Of a stretch of 64,000 bases of DNA, positions 46,775-59,400 are shown one piece after another. Location of the stretch: positions 3,038,001 to 3,102,000 of the forward strand of contig MARA01000001.1 of assembly GCA_001792895.1 (NCBI GenBank), read 5' to 3'. Source of the stretch: Lentinus brumalis. Its lineage: Eukaryota; Basidiomycota; Agaricomycetes; Polyporales; Polyporaceae. Made by a program: the position numbers and the translations under genes. Below the pieces are notes generated by a model. The model did not search any database. It had not been told where the DNA came from and saw only the letters and a program-made list of their open reading frames with translations. The first letter of the stretch is position 1, and each line of letters begins with the position of its first letter.

Positions 46775-48019
46775 ATGGCCGCATTTTCGGAGTCGGACTC
46801 ATATGGACGTTGCGATCCTGCAGTAGCTGCTCTATGGCTTGCTCACGTGAAAGCTCTGGTGAACTCGTTTGGGAATGATAGCCCTCGTAGAGAGGTTGGT
46901 GAAGACGGCAAGGGAGAGGTATTGCTGCGCACCACGGCCTGAAGTGTTCCGAACTGATTTGCACATCTCAGGTGATAGATATCTCGTCCTCCAGGTTTGA
47001 AGAGGTCATATCCACGGCGAACATAAAGAAGCAGGTCATGGAGGTCGCCCTTGAGGCCTGAGGTGCTGAAGACCCCTCGCGGAGGGCTTCGCCGATGATC
47101 CCGCAATAAGAGATCTGTGCGAGCGATTCATGTTCTTCAAAACGCACATGAGGTCGCACAGTATGCAGGTGAATCAAGTCATGCCATCGCATAAACCAAT
47201 GAGCAGGGACCACAGACTCGGACCCTTGTCAGGAATTGATTTGACCTTTTCGTTGACTCAGTACCCATCTTACCATCCTCGACTAGTGGCAGAATGCATT
47301 GACACGGCGAGGAAGCGGATACTGGCGAGATATCCTGAGAGGGATGTCACCGTCGTGCCCGAGTTCGACCTTACGGAACCGGACGGTCACCCGGTGACGA
47401 CCAATCCGGCTCCGAACACAGAAGTCAAGGTCATTGGTCGTGTCAGCCATGTAATACTGCACCATCCTGCGTATGATCTTCTCAAAAGTAAAAGCAGCCC
47501 AGTCCACGCTCTATGTTTGTGGTCCTGACGCCTCCTTACTTGCAGAGCGGCTCCTCTACGAGTACGAAGGCGCAAGCACTAGACTGGCAGAACGCAGAGA
47601 CATATCCTGCGTCCTCGTCATCGAGGCCAAGGACTCCCGACATACAGGCGTCGAGTCCTACCGCCACGACGCAATTGGGGCAGCGTTGGCGTTGTATTCA
47701 CGAACTCGGTAAGTGTGCTCTGTGGCCTCGGGGCCGCTGTGCTGTTCAATGACCAATTGCAGGCTATCTGAGGTGCGGACGTGTCCAACCGACGGTAATC
47801 ATTGGCTGTTCGGCAAAGTCAGTGTGCGGGACGGCCATCCGGTGTACATGGAAATGAAGGCAGTCTTCGTGGACTCATGGTCGTGAAATCGCACAAATGG
47901 AGCTGTCGAGGGTCGCGGCTCTACTCCCATGTTGGGTGAGTCGTGCGTCCCAGTCAGTGATTGAGCGACAGGAATGACGGCTTCTAGTACGCAGATTGAC
48001 GGACAAGCTCCTTTGGTAG
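46775..48019 (+). pseudogene. Copy B of the tandem unknown gene, disrupted
   Basis: The copy is collinear with 44532-45821: ATG 46775 (MAAFSESDSYGRCDPAVAAL), VIDISSSRFEEVIS, YPSYHPRLVAECID, RDVTVVPEFDLTEPDGHPVT, GRVSHVILHHPAYDLL, RRDISCVLVIEAKDS, HWLFGKVSVRDGHPVY. In the second exon, indels and a TGA (in GAGGCCTGAGG, near 47060) and then a TAA (in CGCAATAAGAG, near 47104) break the frame. A roughly 25-nt deletion after 47865 also removes the region equivalent to SASPDMSQRER. The putative PD of copy A is PE here. It is therefore a decayed paralogue, although the later exons are still well conserved. Confidence 0.7.
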
Positions 48020-48410
48020 GGAAATGAAGGGTTGATTTTACGGAGGTTAAGGAGGTGCCACGCACTGAAGACAAAGGCCTACATCAATGTTGAAGTTCTG
48101 GATCCAAGATGACGATGTAAACTAGCATGCTGAATCAGATGCTGGTCACTTTGGAAGAGACTCATAGACATGCTGCATAAGCACTCGTCGACGTCGTCGT
48201 TGAGAGTCACTCGCGGACTGAAGTATCGTTCGCAGCAGTTCGCAGCGTGGTAGTATACGCGCCCAACGACTGTTACGTAATCAAAGGCAACTAACTACAC
48301 CTACTTATACCTTTCGCTTGTTCTCACCGGGCGCACTAGCTAGCCTGGACCATTTTATTATTAGTACCCTCACGATAGCACTCGAGACAGCACCAGCAGC
48401 ACACCTCAAC
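48020..48410. other. Intergenic upstream of the DUF952 gene
   Basis: Nothing is recognised apart from a possible weak TATA-like tacttatacc near 48302. Confidence 0.35.
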
Positions 48411-48887
48411 ATGTCCGCCTCGAAACTAACAACCTACCCCCTCCCGACCTACATCTACAAAATCCTCGCCACGCCTCCCCCGACGCCCATCCCGCCCGTC
48501 CTCCCGCTCAGCGACCTCGACGCCCAAGACGGCTTCATCCACCTCTCCACCGCGGCCCAGATCCCGATCACCGCCGCCCTCTTCTTCGCGTCCGCCGGGG
48601 AGCTCTGGCTGCTCAAGGTCGACACGCGCAAGACGGACGGCGTGTACCGATGGGTCGAGGGCATGCCGGGGTGCCCGCATCTTTATGCCGTTGCCCCGGG
48701 TACGGATGCGGCCGGGTACGTTGTCGAGGCCGAGGCGAGCACGGGCACGGGAACGGGCGCGAGGAAGTGGGCCGACCTGGGAAGCGCGAACGTCGTCGGC
48801 TCGCGTGCGGTGAAGCGAGCGGAGGGGCAGACGTGGGAGGACGCGTTCAAGGGCCCGAGGGACGAGGGTTGGCTGGTCGACGAGTGA
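48411..48887 (+). CDS. DUF952-family protein
   Basis: This is a single-exon gene of 158 aa with its ATG at 48411 (context caacATGTCC). The DUF952 pattern is visible: an initial TYIYKILATPP, DLDAQDGFIHLSTAAQIPIT (the DGFIHLS motif), FFASAGELWLLKVDT, YRWVEGMPGCPHLYAVAPGT. The family is small and its biochemical role is not established; structural relatives are ADP-ribosyltransferase-like, which is general family knowledge and not seen here. A Gly/Thr-rich insert (STGTGTGARK) precedes the C-terminal helix (EGQTWEDAFKGPRDEGW). Confidence 0.85.
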   Translation: MSASKLTTYPLPTYIYKILATPPPTPIPPVLPLSDLDAQDGFIHLSTAAQIPITAALFFASAGELWLLKVDTRKTDGVYRWVEGMPGCPHLYAVAPGTDAAGYVVEAEASTGTGTGARKWADLGSANVVGSRAVKRAEGQTWEDAFKGPRDEGWLVDE

Positions 48888-50995
48888 AGAGACTGAGGAC
48901 TCAGTGACGAGGAGCGAGGAGCATGCAGGGGGCTAGTGAATGGCGGGCAGGCTGATTGAGGCTGAGTATATAAGACGTGAGTTTTCTTCCGCTCGCGAGC
49001 TTGTTGCGCGGCTCTGATCTGTGTTCGCTCGGGAGCACTTGACTGGGAAGACGGGTATGTACGCTTGGTATATGAGTTGGTTTCCGGCGGAAACGAGTCT
49101 TGAGCGTGAGCTTGAAACTCGGTCGACGACACCCAAGCATGGCATGATGAGCGTACGTAGTTAATTGCCGTGCTCCTCCTTCGCGATGGCGTTCCGGTGA
49201 GGGCATTGCATACATCAGACTCGGTTCACTCATCGCAGAGCCATTATGTACATGCGTCCCTGACCACGTCGCAGGGCGCGATACCGAGCAACAAACCGCA
49301 ACTTGCAAGATCACTCCCAAAACAAGCAGAGGCTTCCAGCACGTCGAAGCCACCCACGTCCCAGGCACCCGTGCACATGGACCCTCCTGGACCCTCGTGG
49401 ATATTGAAACAACGCCATGCGCACCATGCAGCTCGCGCCGCGTACGTCAAGTGTCCCGGCGTTCACTCGCCTCCGACTCTCCGAACGCCACAACGGGGTG
49501 ATGAAGTCCTCCTTAAGTATGGTCCTCGAGAACGTACACATGCTGCCGCTCGCCAGAACTGATTTGTATGAGGCTCCGGAGCTTGTGGCCCGGGAGAACA
49601 TGGGCAAAGGAGAGGCTATTTCGAGACTAGAATGAGCGATGTGGGATTGTCGTCTCGTCCGAGGGCCAACGGCCGGTGTGCCGCTGGCTGTCGCGGACCG
49701 AGTCGAACGTCTCGAATGCGAGAAGCAGCGGCAGATGGCCACGACATGCCAGCAGAACAGGGTAGGACGCCCATCTCAGCTCTCTGCAGCCGGTGCGCTT
49801 CATCATATCGTCATCATAGATTTCGTGAGCGGTGGGCTGAAGTACACAAATGCGCTTCCGCCTGCTGGAAAACGTCAGGAGGCCAGAGTGAAACATGGCC
49901 GCGGTGAGACTGACCTCTTGAAGACCACCTTATGTCCGTGAGCGGCGCCACAAGTCCGCCACAACGGCCGTAGAAGCTTACCACGGAACACTGTCGTTGT
50001 TTCTCCGAGTCCGAGCGTCCGGGACTAGGACGAGCCAAGACCTAAACAAAAAAAGGATCAACGGACATCACGTTTGGATTGGTCTGTCAGAAACCGGCCG
50101 CAGTTGACATCGCTGCGAGTTCCCAGCCAGCGACAGAACGAGGGTAAGAAGTGCGTAAAGGGAGGTAGGTGTGGCAAGTATAGACGTGTTGTTGCGAGAC
50201 GGACGCAGCAGACATCGAGTGCATCACGACGGAGAGCGTGGCTGGGCAGCGGGCGCGGCGAGGGATGTCCGTCGGCGAATCAGTGGGAGCAGATGGTACA
50301 TGTAGGGTGTGCAGGGTCTACGCGCGAGGGTCTGTATCACGTATCATCATGCTATCGGAGTGATTGTTGCTCGCAGAGTAGGTACCTTGGGCGTTGGCGT
50401 TTGGTAGCGGGCAGGAGGGACTGACGTCGGTGATGAGGTGGAGCGGAAGAGGGTTCGTGTGCCTCGCCTGGGGCGGCGCGGAGAGCGTGCGGTCTCGACT
50501 CCCGTGCTCCGCTGGAAGCTGTCTCTGCGGCGACGACCGACGCGCGGAGGCCAGAAGATCGATTCGGTGTTCCCAGACTTCTCCGGACCGCAGGCGTGAG
50601 CTGGCGCTTTCCGCGTGGCAGCGACGGCGGCGAGAAAGACAGCGTGCTCGACGGCCGACTCATGTATATATGTAGAACGAGAATGCGAGGCCAGCTGGGA
50701 CGCGAGGCAGACGGAGAAAGGAGGCGGAGGGCGGGAGAGGGCATGATGAATTCTCCCAGGGTGGGCATTCTGGTGATGTCGCCGTGTTTCCACCGGGTTT
50801 GGCGAGCGTGAGCCCCTTCGTCCTCTCTTCTCGCTGCTCTGCTGCCCGCCCTCCCCGTCGTCCGCGCAGCCTTCCTCGCTCCCTGAGGGCATCGCTCTCT
50901 TCGCCCTTGGTCATGCCAGTTTGCCCCCCATCGCGCACAACACACTTGTCCGCATTCTCACAGCACGACAGCCCCGTCTCCTCTTCCTCTGGCCC
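48888..50995. other. 2-kb interval without a supported gene
   Basis: Open frames of 90-200 codons occur on both strands (for example plus 49170-49562 and minus 50352-50945). They overlap each other, lack domains and are Arg/Ser/Pro-rich as expected of GC-rich noncoding DNA. A short A-run (50044-50054) is the only obvious simple feature. Confidence 0.4.
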
Positions 50996-52620
50996 ATGCC
51001 TATGCTCGCGTCTTCGAGCCGCCATGCCCCGCCCTTCCCCGCACAGACACCCCCGCCCGTCCCCGTCCAGCAGGGTCTGAAGCGGAGGCGTATCCACCAC
51101 GAGTCCCACGAGCGTGCGGCGAGGGACACCAGCATCGTCGATCAGGCTGCTATAGGTTCGTCCGCCATCTCCTCCCTCTGCGTCTTCCGTCTCTCAACAT
51201 TTTGTCTACTTCGTGTCCGTCTCCTCCGCCCTAACGCCTACGTGTCGTGTCGCGTGCGTTGCCCCTTTCCATGTTTGTCCTCCTGCGGTCCGTCCTGCAG
51301 ACGCCGCCGTCGACAGGTGTTTCAACGACTCTGGCAACGATGTCGTCTCATGTTACCCCAACTCCTCCACCACCGTCGCTCAGCACGAGTGGGCGACCTT
51401 CGTTTGTAAGTCACCTCTTCACTTTTCTTCACGTCTGCCCATACCCACACGACCTGTTCTCGCAGGGAACAGCAGGCTACCATGGTGGGCACAGACAAAC
51501 CTCGTCAACCTCTACCTCTTCCACGCCGACTCTGGCGAACAAGTGCTCAACTTCACCAACGTCGTGAATCCAACCCGGACCTCTGGCCAGAAACATGTCC
51601 AAGTTGACGACCGTTGGTGGGGCACGCGAGGCGAGAATTGGAACGGACAGAACGTATCTTTCCCTTTCTACTGGTTGATTACACGCAACGATCGCCCTAT
51701 AGAGAACACCGATGTCCCTCAAGCAACCTTCACCGCAGTCCGTGAGTCGCCCCGTACCTTTTTCTTCCTATCGAACTCGCCGCTGAAGACGTCATACTCT
51801 AGAGACAACCTTCGCCGACTCCGTGATTGCGTCCATGTCCTCAGCATCTGCTGCATCCTCTAGATCAGCCGCCTCCGCATCCTCAGCATCGGCTGCATCG
51901 GCGTCGCTGACATCAGCTCAGACGTCGTTACCTACGTCGACCCGTACATCAGGTTCGAGCGGCGCAGATCCCAGTGGCACCGGAGCATCAGTGCAAGGCG
52001 GCAGCGGTAGTGGCGCCTTCCCCAAGTGGGCCATTGCTGTCATCGTCGTTCTTGGTTTCTTCGCCCTGCTCGCCACGGGTATCCTGGCATTCTACATGAT
52101 ACGGCGTTTCCGCCGGCGGCGCGACGGAACCCTTTCCCACAGAACCTCCATGGGCTCCTCAACGCCCATGATGGCGAACGCTGATGCGGGCGGCGGGCCC
52201 CAATCGCCCGTCATTGGGTCGGCCGTGCTCGGAGCGGGCGCAGGTGCGGCCGCTGGCTACGGCGCGGGCGCGTACAGCCATCGGCGGTCGTCCACCGGTG
52301 GTGACGGCCACGACGGCGCATCGATGACCTCGCGGACGAGCGACGCCGGTCCGTTCTCGGGCGCCGACGCGGCCATCATGGCGAACGCCTTCCGGCAGGC
52401 TCTCCGGAAACCTGACTTCGCGGATAGGCCGGTAGAAGAGGGCGACAGCCCCGACGAACAAAACACACAAGGTCACGCGGAACTGATCAGCCAGGAGCTT
52501 GCGGAGGAAGGGCGCGATATACGGAGCGTGGGCTCGTCGAGAGGCGTGCGCGTCGAAACGCTGAGCGACGATGGGAACGACACCGCGACGGTGCACGACC
52601 ACCAGTACCACCAGTACTAG
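50996..52620 (+). CDS. Single-pass membrane protein with Ser/Ala/Thr-rich stalk
   Basis: The C-terminal exons are secure; the start at ATG 50996 (MPMLASSS) is tentative because no signal peptide is obvious. Exon 2 begins near 51301 (DAAVDRCFNDSGNDVVSCYP with NSSTTVAQHEWATFV). The next gives WWAQTNLVNLYLFHAD, DDRWWGTRGENWNG and FPFYWLITRND. A stalk of Ser/Ala/Thr repeats (SSASAASSRSAASASSASAA) leads to a transmembrane helix (WAIAVIVVLGFFALLATGIL) and the basic stop-transfer RRFRRRR. The cytoplasmic tail is Gly/Ala-rich, then acidic, and ends HDHQYHQY at TAG 52618-52620. Several N-glycosylation sequons precede the stalk. The layout resembles a fungal cell-surface sensor or mucin-like protein; no function is claimed. 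Confidence 0.7.
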
Positions 52621-54714
52621 CACTGATGGTAGTCAGACTGCCGGTATGATGCTGGTTCGTCTTGCAAGAACCATCCTTGCGTCTGTTCTGTCGTTGCTCC
52701 TGTCTTCCTGTCTTCCTGGTTGTCTGTCGCTCATGCCTATGCCTGACCCTCTCTTCGTCACCATCATTGTCGTCGCTGCTGTTGTTGTTCGCTTGTCGCT
52801 GTTCGTCCTGTCGTTGCCGTTCTGTTCGTTTAGTTCGAAGGTTTGCTGGAGAAGAAGAATCCCTTCAGAGTTCGTTCATCGCTGTGTCGCGTTAGCATAG
52901 CCTACTCCGCCGCCCTTCCCTGCTCCCCGTTGCGCTTCCCCTCTCTAGTCCTCCGTTCCTCCTTCGGCACGGCTTTCCCACCGCTGCCCGCAACCTTACC
53001 CACCCCTCCCCCTCCATCCGCCCCCACGCCGCACCTGCAGCCACTCCCCGTTGGTCACTATATCTTATCGCACCACGGATATTAATAGCGACAAAGAGAG
53101 TCATTCGCCTTTGATGCTATGGACACTTCCCGGTTCTATGTTCATCCCTACTACTCGCTAGTACCTACTACCTCTTTCTTACCACGCGTTCTCATCTTGG
53201 AATCCGTTACAAGCCCTTTGTGCCCCGCCCACCACTCGTGTCCGTCGGCCGTCCGCTCGTTACCCCTGCCCTGCCTCGCCAGACACCCCTGGCCCCCCCG
53301 TTCGTCCAACTTCGCTCGCGATCCGTATACTCATTCACATCTCTTTGAGATTTGACCAGACGCCTGACTGGCCGCACATCGTCCCGCCCGAATCCGCGAC
53401 CCCATTGTCGCAGGCTGCGCGAGGGCTGTGTGCGGTTGCGCCGCCCCCGACCTGACCGGTGACCAGCGGGACCCCATCCTCCATCCCAGCCTCACATTGA
53501 CCACGCATGCTCCGCCTTCCCAGCCCCAGCCGATGCTGGTGCCTCGGTCTTGTGTCTCATGTCTCGTGTCGGTTCCCTGTCTCGGTCGCGGTGTTTCACG
53601 TTCTCACCAGTCGCTCGCCGCTCGGAATCCCTCGGTTAGGCCCACAGCTTCGCCGCATGCGGACGTCCGGCTGCCATTTGCGCTCAGGTCCGGGGTTCGA
53701 CCTACACTGGTCCTCCACGCTGTTGCAGCTCTCCAGCAGCTGTACAAGATTTCGATAGCGAGGCATCCAGATGTCGGATCCCGGTGCACGGTCAAGACAG
53801 GATATGCGTGCCGGTGCGAAGACGGTTTTACGCTCGGTCTCCCGCCCTTGTCCGTGTCCGTGTCCTTCCTCTTCCTCTTCCTCTCCTCGTCTCCCATGTC
53901 ATACCCTTCCCCTTGTCGCCTTCAAAACATCCCTTGCCTCGGTGCCTATCCTGGTCTGGCCCCTACGTACGCACCGTTCTCCATCCCGTCCCATTCCGCC
54001 CCATCTTTCTCCTTCATCCCCCTCGTTCTGCTCCCCCCTTCCCCCTATCCGCTCGTCCCACCCTGCATCCGGAATCCCGCGCGCTCCAACTCGCCGTCCA
54101 GCGTGGCTCGGCGTCTTACATTCGTTTGTGCCCCTTGGTGGTGTCTTTATATATGCTGGCCAGCCCTACCGTGTGCTCGTTCCGTCCGGGAATACCATTA
54201 TGCGTACGTATATGAGTCTGTATGTGTCCGTGGGCGGGGAACAACACGGCTGATGGGGCTTCGCGAGTCAGGGACTCGGGATGGAGCGTGCGCACCTCAC
54301 GAAATTCTAAGTGGCGAATACAAGGACCTTTCATGTTTCTTACGGACTCTTCATGCATGGTTTCTTCTGGCCATATACTTACTGCCTTTGCCTCCGGCGT
54401 TTCACATTGTTGTTCTCTTAGTACTACGAAGTTCTGGGATTGTTCCACCCGCTCTCCGTCCTCATCCTCCCAAGCATTAACGTTATTCTTCTTGTATGTA
54501 GCGTAGAATGCAGCATTCGAAATTGTCGCACTACAGTATTCGGACGGTGGGTTGTACTTAGCTACTCGAACGCGTTCGGAAAACGCCGAAGACGGGCGCT
54601 AGGTGGAAATAGCCACCTTATCCACCGTGAGCTTCAAATACCCTCTTTCCCCGCCTCCTAACACCTTGAAGTACTCGCAGCTCTTGGATCCCTCGAACAC
54701 GTATTCTACAGGAG
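52621..54714. other. Pyrimidine-rich interval without a supported gene
   Basis: The plus strand is strongly C/T-rich and stays open for 350 codons at 53428-54480, starting from GTG. The predicted product is Pro/Ser/Leu-rich, without domains or plausible introns, so I treat it as chance. Confidence 0.4.
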
Positions 54715-55353
54715 GCGACGCACAATTACCGTTCTCCGTCATTCTTCGCGTGTTGCAGACGTGCAGCCATATCCCCAGCCATCTGACGCGTCTCCACTTC
54801 GAGTACTTGGCTGATGAGCATGAGGATGCCCTATTGCGATACATATCGTCCACATATATATCTCTCGTCTCACTGGAGGTCTACCGTCGTTGTCCAGAAC
54901 ATATCACTCAGGATCCAGACTGGCAGTTGGTATGTCTTGCCATCTATCACTCCGGAGCCTTGCAGACTGAAAAATGATTACTTTCTTCACAGAACACCCT
55001 CGTAAGAGCGTGCGCGTCCCTCACCAAGCTGCGCAGTCTTTATGTCTAAGTCACCCTCAGTGATTATCCCAAGCGATCTCTCATCCCGAGGAGGACGATA
55101 TACTACACTGAAGACCAGCATGGTTCTTACGCGGAGACAGCTCTCCTCAGCGTCGCCACCGCCCTCGCGTGCATGCTTGCGCCCTCGATAAAGACTATCG
55201 CGTTCCTCACTCCCGATAATTACTGGCCACGTTGGGCCATCTACAGCGTCCACGATGCCGATGAGGGGAAGGAAGGGGTCGGACGGGCAGCGCGATATGA
55301 GTATCATGGTATTGCTCAGGAAGGGGGTGCCCATTGTCCGCCGTGGGCTTAAC
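54715..55353 (+). pseudogene. F-box/LRR-like protein, copy 3 (5'-truncated, in-frame stop)
   Basis: Similarity to copies 1 and 2 begins abruptly near 54715 (SVILRVLQTCSHIPSHLTRL with HFEYLADEHEDALL) and runs through a shared GT...AG intron (about 54930-54992) to LAPSIKTIAFLTPDNYWPRW and TAA 55351-55353. The N-terminal F-box-like and LRR parts are missing. An in-frame TAA (55047-55049, after LRSLYV) interrupts the exon where copies 1 and 2 read on. This is a relic; the sequence left of 54715 is unrelated. Confidence 0.7.
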
Positions 55354-56474
55354 AGTACTTACTTGCGTGACTTTCTTTATTTCTGTCTTCTGTAGACTGT
55401 GTACGAGTAATAACACATCTGGAGACAGTGTAGCGCGCGATAGATGAGCGCCTATTATTGGAACCGCGCAGCCCGCGCGCGGTATGTTCAGGTATGTTCA
55501 TACCATGATGACGGGGAACAGCATCATGAAACCTACGGCCGCGGGCGCGCACGACATATCCCGCAGAATGGGTACGTGTACGAACTCGATGCAGGGCTGA
55601 GGGTCCGCTGATACTTATCAAGGTGGCCATCAGTACCGGCGGGAGCCTTGCGGCATGAGAAGGTCCCGACTTTTTGAGGCTCGGTCGCATTCTCGCCATG
55701 GGGTCGTCACATCGGCATCTTCGCCGTGTGTATATTAGATCAGGTGGCAGTATGTCGCTCAGCGCGGAGCAATATCAGGGACTTGAGTAATGACGCCTCC
55801 TCGACCTTCCCAGCAAGAGCTATAGGAATGTGCCAAAGGACCACCACGCCTTTGTCTGCAAGTACTCCTTCTAGATTTTACCGTTGGACTCACTCCACAT
55901 TCTATAGAAGCAGCCCAGCATCAACCAGACGCCAGCGGATTCACTCCCGGCGGCGATTCACGACTGTGTGGGCGTGCTGGAACTCTCACTGATGGTGCAT
56001 ACATTAGTTCGAACTTTCTTCACTCCGAGTTGACAACAAAGACACAGAGACGCGCTCTCCGGAGCGCCTCCATAAGGAACTTATGCCGGTACCCGATCGC
56101 GATGGCCACCACGCAGGGGAGGACTGGTGGACGATGGACTTCGGCAGGGGTCAATTGGTCGCAGGTAGTCTTCAAGGGTGCAAACTATCTGCCTCGCGAC
56201 GATCGTTCAGCCCCTTCTGACATTCTGGCCAAACCGTTGGGAGCAGTTGAGTCGCAAGTCGTCGACATATAAGAAGGCCCCAACCATCTCCTGCTGATAT
56301 TGCCCAGACACTGGCACTCCTCGGTGCACTCCTAGTCCCCATCCCGGTCTCTACCAACGACACAAGCCCAGATTCTGTTGCGAAGTCGGCTTGCGCGAGA
56401 ACAGCCCGGTACGCCATTCGACAAGTCTGTTCATGATGCTGAAGCCAATCATTCATTCGTCACCCTCACTAGAT
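55354..56474. other. Intergenic, nothing recognised
   Basis: A direct 10-nt repeat (ggtatgttca twice, 55481-55500) is the only notable item. Open frames are short and without domains. Confidence 0.35.
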
Positions 56475-59400
56475 ATGTCACCCGTCGTCAGGTCGGAGAG
56501 TCCGACTCCATTCTTGGGTGCTGGTCCGCAGGCACAGTCGCTCCCAAACTCGAAATTTGACCGGATGGGTAAGCAATAGTGCGCCTCTCGAAAATTATAT
56601 CACTCAACATGCAGCAGATTCCTTGCAAGCGGATGCAGAATGCGGCCTCAAGAAGATCGCAGAACAATTGCTCTGTATTCCAGGTTAGAGTGTGGTTCGA
56701 TATTGTGTCGCTCCTACTCCTCATATTCGACAAATCAGCCAAACGCACCCTCGGTGAAGTCCAGAAGGTGGCAGATAAGGTCGTCCACATCGCAGACCAC
56801 ATCCTCAAGTTGGTCGAACATTTTGCCGACATCCATCCCATAGCGAAGGTGAATTATACATCGATTGGCAGCTCACCGTGATGGATGGTCATGCTCAAGT
56901 ATTCTGTAGATCGTCCACGGCGCTCTGGCTGTAGGTGGACAGCGCTCCATTCTCGTTCTTCCCTCAGCAACGCTCTTGGAAACAGGCTTTCGTTGAGGTG
57001 TACAAACTCCACTCCGAAACCGACATCCGCATCCACATTGTATTGAAACATATGGTACATTCATCTGGTCAGCCCAGGGGACATCCGTTGATCGAGGAAC
57101 TTAGCTCGACGCCGTGACTTGTATCAAGATCTTGCGGGAAATTGAGGGACCAGAGGACGAACTGTCGAGCAACGTGGAGGTTACCTTCCAGCAGATGGCG
57201 TCCACCATCAAAGATTTCGGTCAGTGTTTGTTCTTGGCAGCTGCTCGGTGTGCCTCATCGTTTCGTCCTTTCCGAATACAGGTGCTTATGTGGAGTAAGT
57301 AGCCATTTTGCAGTCGTCCATGGCACCGACGGCTTGGCACTCATTACTGTACCTGCTCTAGTCTTTACCATGGTTATTGGCAACCAGCATGTAAGTCACC
57401 TTCTCGCGACGCGCGTGGGCTCCTTGGCTAACAACGATGGATGTCAGATAAGCTTCTTCTTGCTCGTCATCACCACGCGAAGCTGAAGCATCTTCACGAA
57501 ACTTTCGAGGAACACAGAGCCGCCTTGGAACGCATGCTGAACGCCCGGATAGCAAAGCGGACTAATATGCAACTCAAGAGCCTTAGCACAAATATGACCG
57601 ACATCAAGGCTAGCGCTGACCAGATCCTGGCCCATGTAACTAAGCTTGAACGTGCTGAGCATCCCGAAGCGACAGACTTCATCGAGGGCCACGGCGCAGA
57701 CGAGATCGTCAAGGTGCGTGTATCATATCATACGAGTCCTGGCAGTTCGCTTATATAACTCATAGGATGATGCGCTTCTCGCGAAGTTGGGGTTGTTGCT
57801 TAGCGAGAAGGTCACTGAGACGATGAAGGAGACTCTCCGCCGCGATTTCGATGATCTACTCGAGATTCATGGGTACGTACTACAAGATCCTCCCTGACCG
57901 CTGGCAAACTTAGGATGGGTTAAGTTGACTTCCCTCGTTGCAGCCGTCATTTCGACATGAAGGTCGAGCAGGTCGAGAAGACCTTGTTGGTAGCGATCGA
58001 CACATGCCGGGGCCAGCTAACCCGTCAGGCACGTCCCCTTTCAATTTTTGCTGACTGGGCCGAAATAGGTAATCTGAGCGCACACCGCTGCAGATGAGCA
58101 AAGGTCACCACGAACTGATTCACAGGCGCGAAGTCCAGAAGATATGGGAAGGTGAGTTGATGAAGCCTGCCACTGCTAGCGAACGCTGAGTTCGCCTGCA
58201 GAGAACCGCTGGCGGTCGAGCGTACAATGTTCGGTCTTTGTTGAGGGTGAGTAACGACTCCATCGCATAAATTGCTGACATCGAGACATCCATCTAGCAC
58301 TGCATGTGTTCTACGAAACGCGCTTCCGGGAGCATCTTCAGGAGCATAACATGCCACATGAAGATGCTTGGACCGTAGACATATTTGCGCGCGCTACATG
58401 TGAGTTGCTATCAGCATTGGTGTGTATCAGTGGGATATCAATCAATTTCACTTCCTGCAGACCACTCTGCAATTGGGGACATGGTCGACGAAGACGGCAG
58501 CGACCTCATCTCTGCTTCTGAGATGAACAAGTTCTCCGCGGTGTGCCCAGAGGGGTGGTCGACGGCACAGTGGTTCGCATTGTAAGTTGGACCTCTCCAT
58601 ATCATCGTTCGTCACTGAACGACCGAGGATGCGCACAGTTGCGCATGTGGCTGGGCTAACAACAACGCCTGGTATGTGCTTTGACGCCGGTAGTCATACA
58701 TTACTGTGACAATGACTCGTCCATACAGGTACTATCGACGCATTGAAGAGTTCATGGTCGACAAGGAAATTGGGGACGGTATTCGAAGCCACACCTCTGA
58801 CCGGGGCAGCCAGCTCAACGACTGGCAGACCATCCACGATGTGATGGAGTCCCTTGGATACCTTCTCTACGTCGAGGACGTAGACGATCTCTCAGAGGCC
58901 AAAGTCCCACCGGAGCTTCGTGTGCTCCAAGAGAGATATCGCGAACAAGAGGTAACAGCCATCGCCGACAGACTGGAGAAGCTGGATTACCATCTCAAGA
59001 ATGATTCCGACGTCGCCGCGGTTGCAGGCAGCCGTCGACCTGAACTGGTGCGTTCATTACATCGTCCCGCATACAGCCATGTCCTCTAACAACGTCATAG
59101 CACATCATGTGTCTCTTCTACGTCCTGGCGCGACGTATCCATGGCGCCATCAAGTCTTTCCTCCACTCCAACTCTGGTCGGCGTGAACGCCTCGGCGATC
59201 TGCGCAAGATCGAGGACGCCGCGCAATCATGTCTCGTCGCATTCTTCGCGTTCCAAGCTCGCATGCAAGAGCTCATGCGCGGCTGGCGGTCTCAAGGGCG
59301 CAACATCGACCTGCAGATCGACCGTTACGCCGACGGGCTCTTCCGGAACGTCCGCCACGAGGTAGGCTACGTACCGCAAGACTAGCGGATAAGCATCTGA

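Noticed and set aside
53428..54480. 350-codon open frame on the plus strand
   Set aside because: It starts at GTG, lies in a C/T-rich stretch, and encodes a Pro/Ser/Leu-rich product with no domain or homologous pattern. Absence of stops is expected in such DNA.
55481..55506. Tandem ggtatgttca repeat with a partial palindrome
   Set aside because: Too short and isolated to interpret as a binding site or repeat element.
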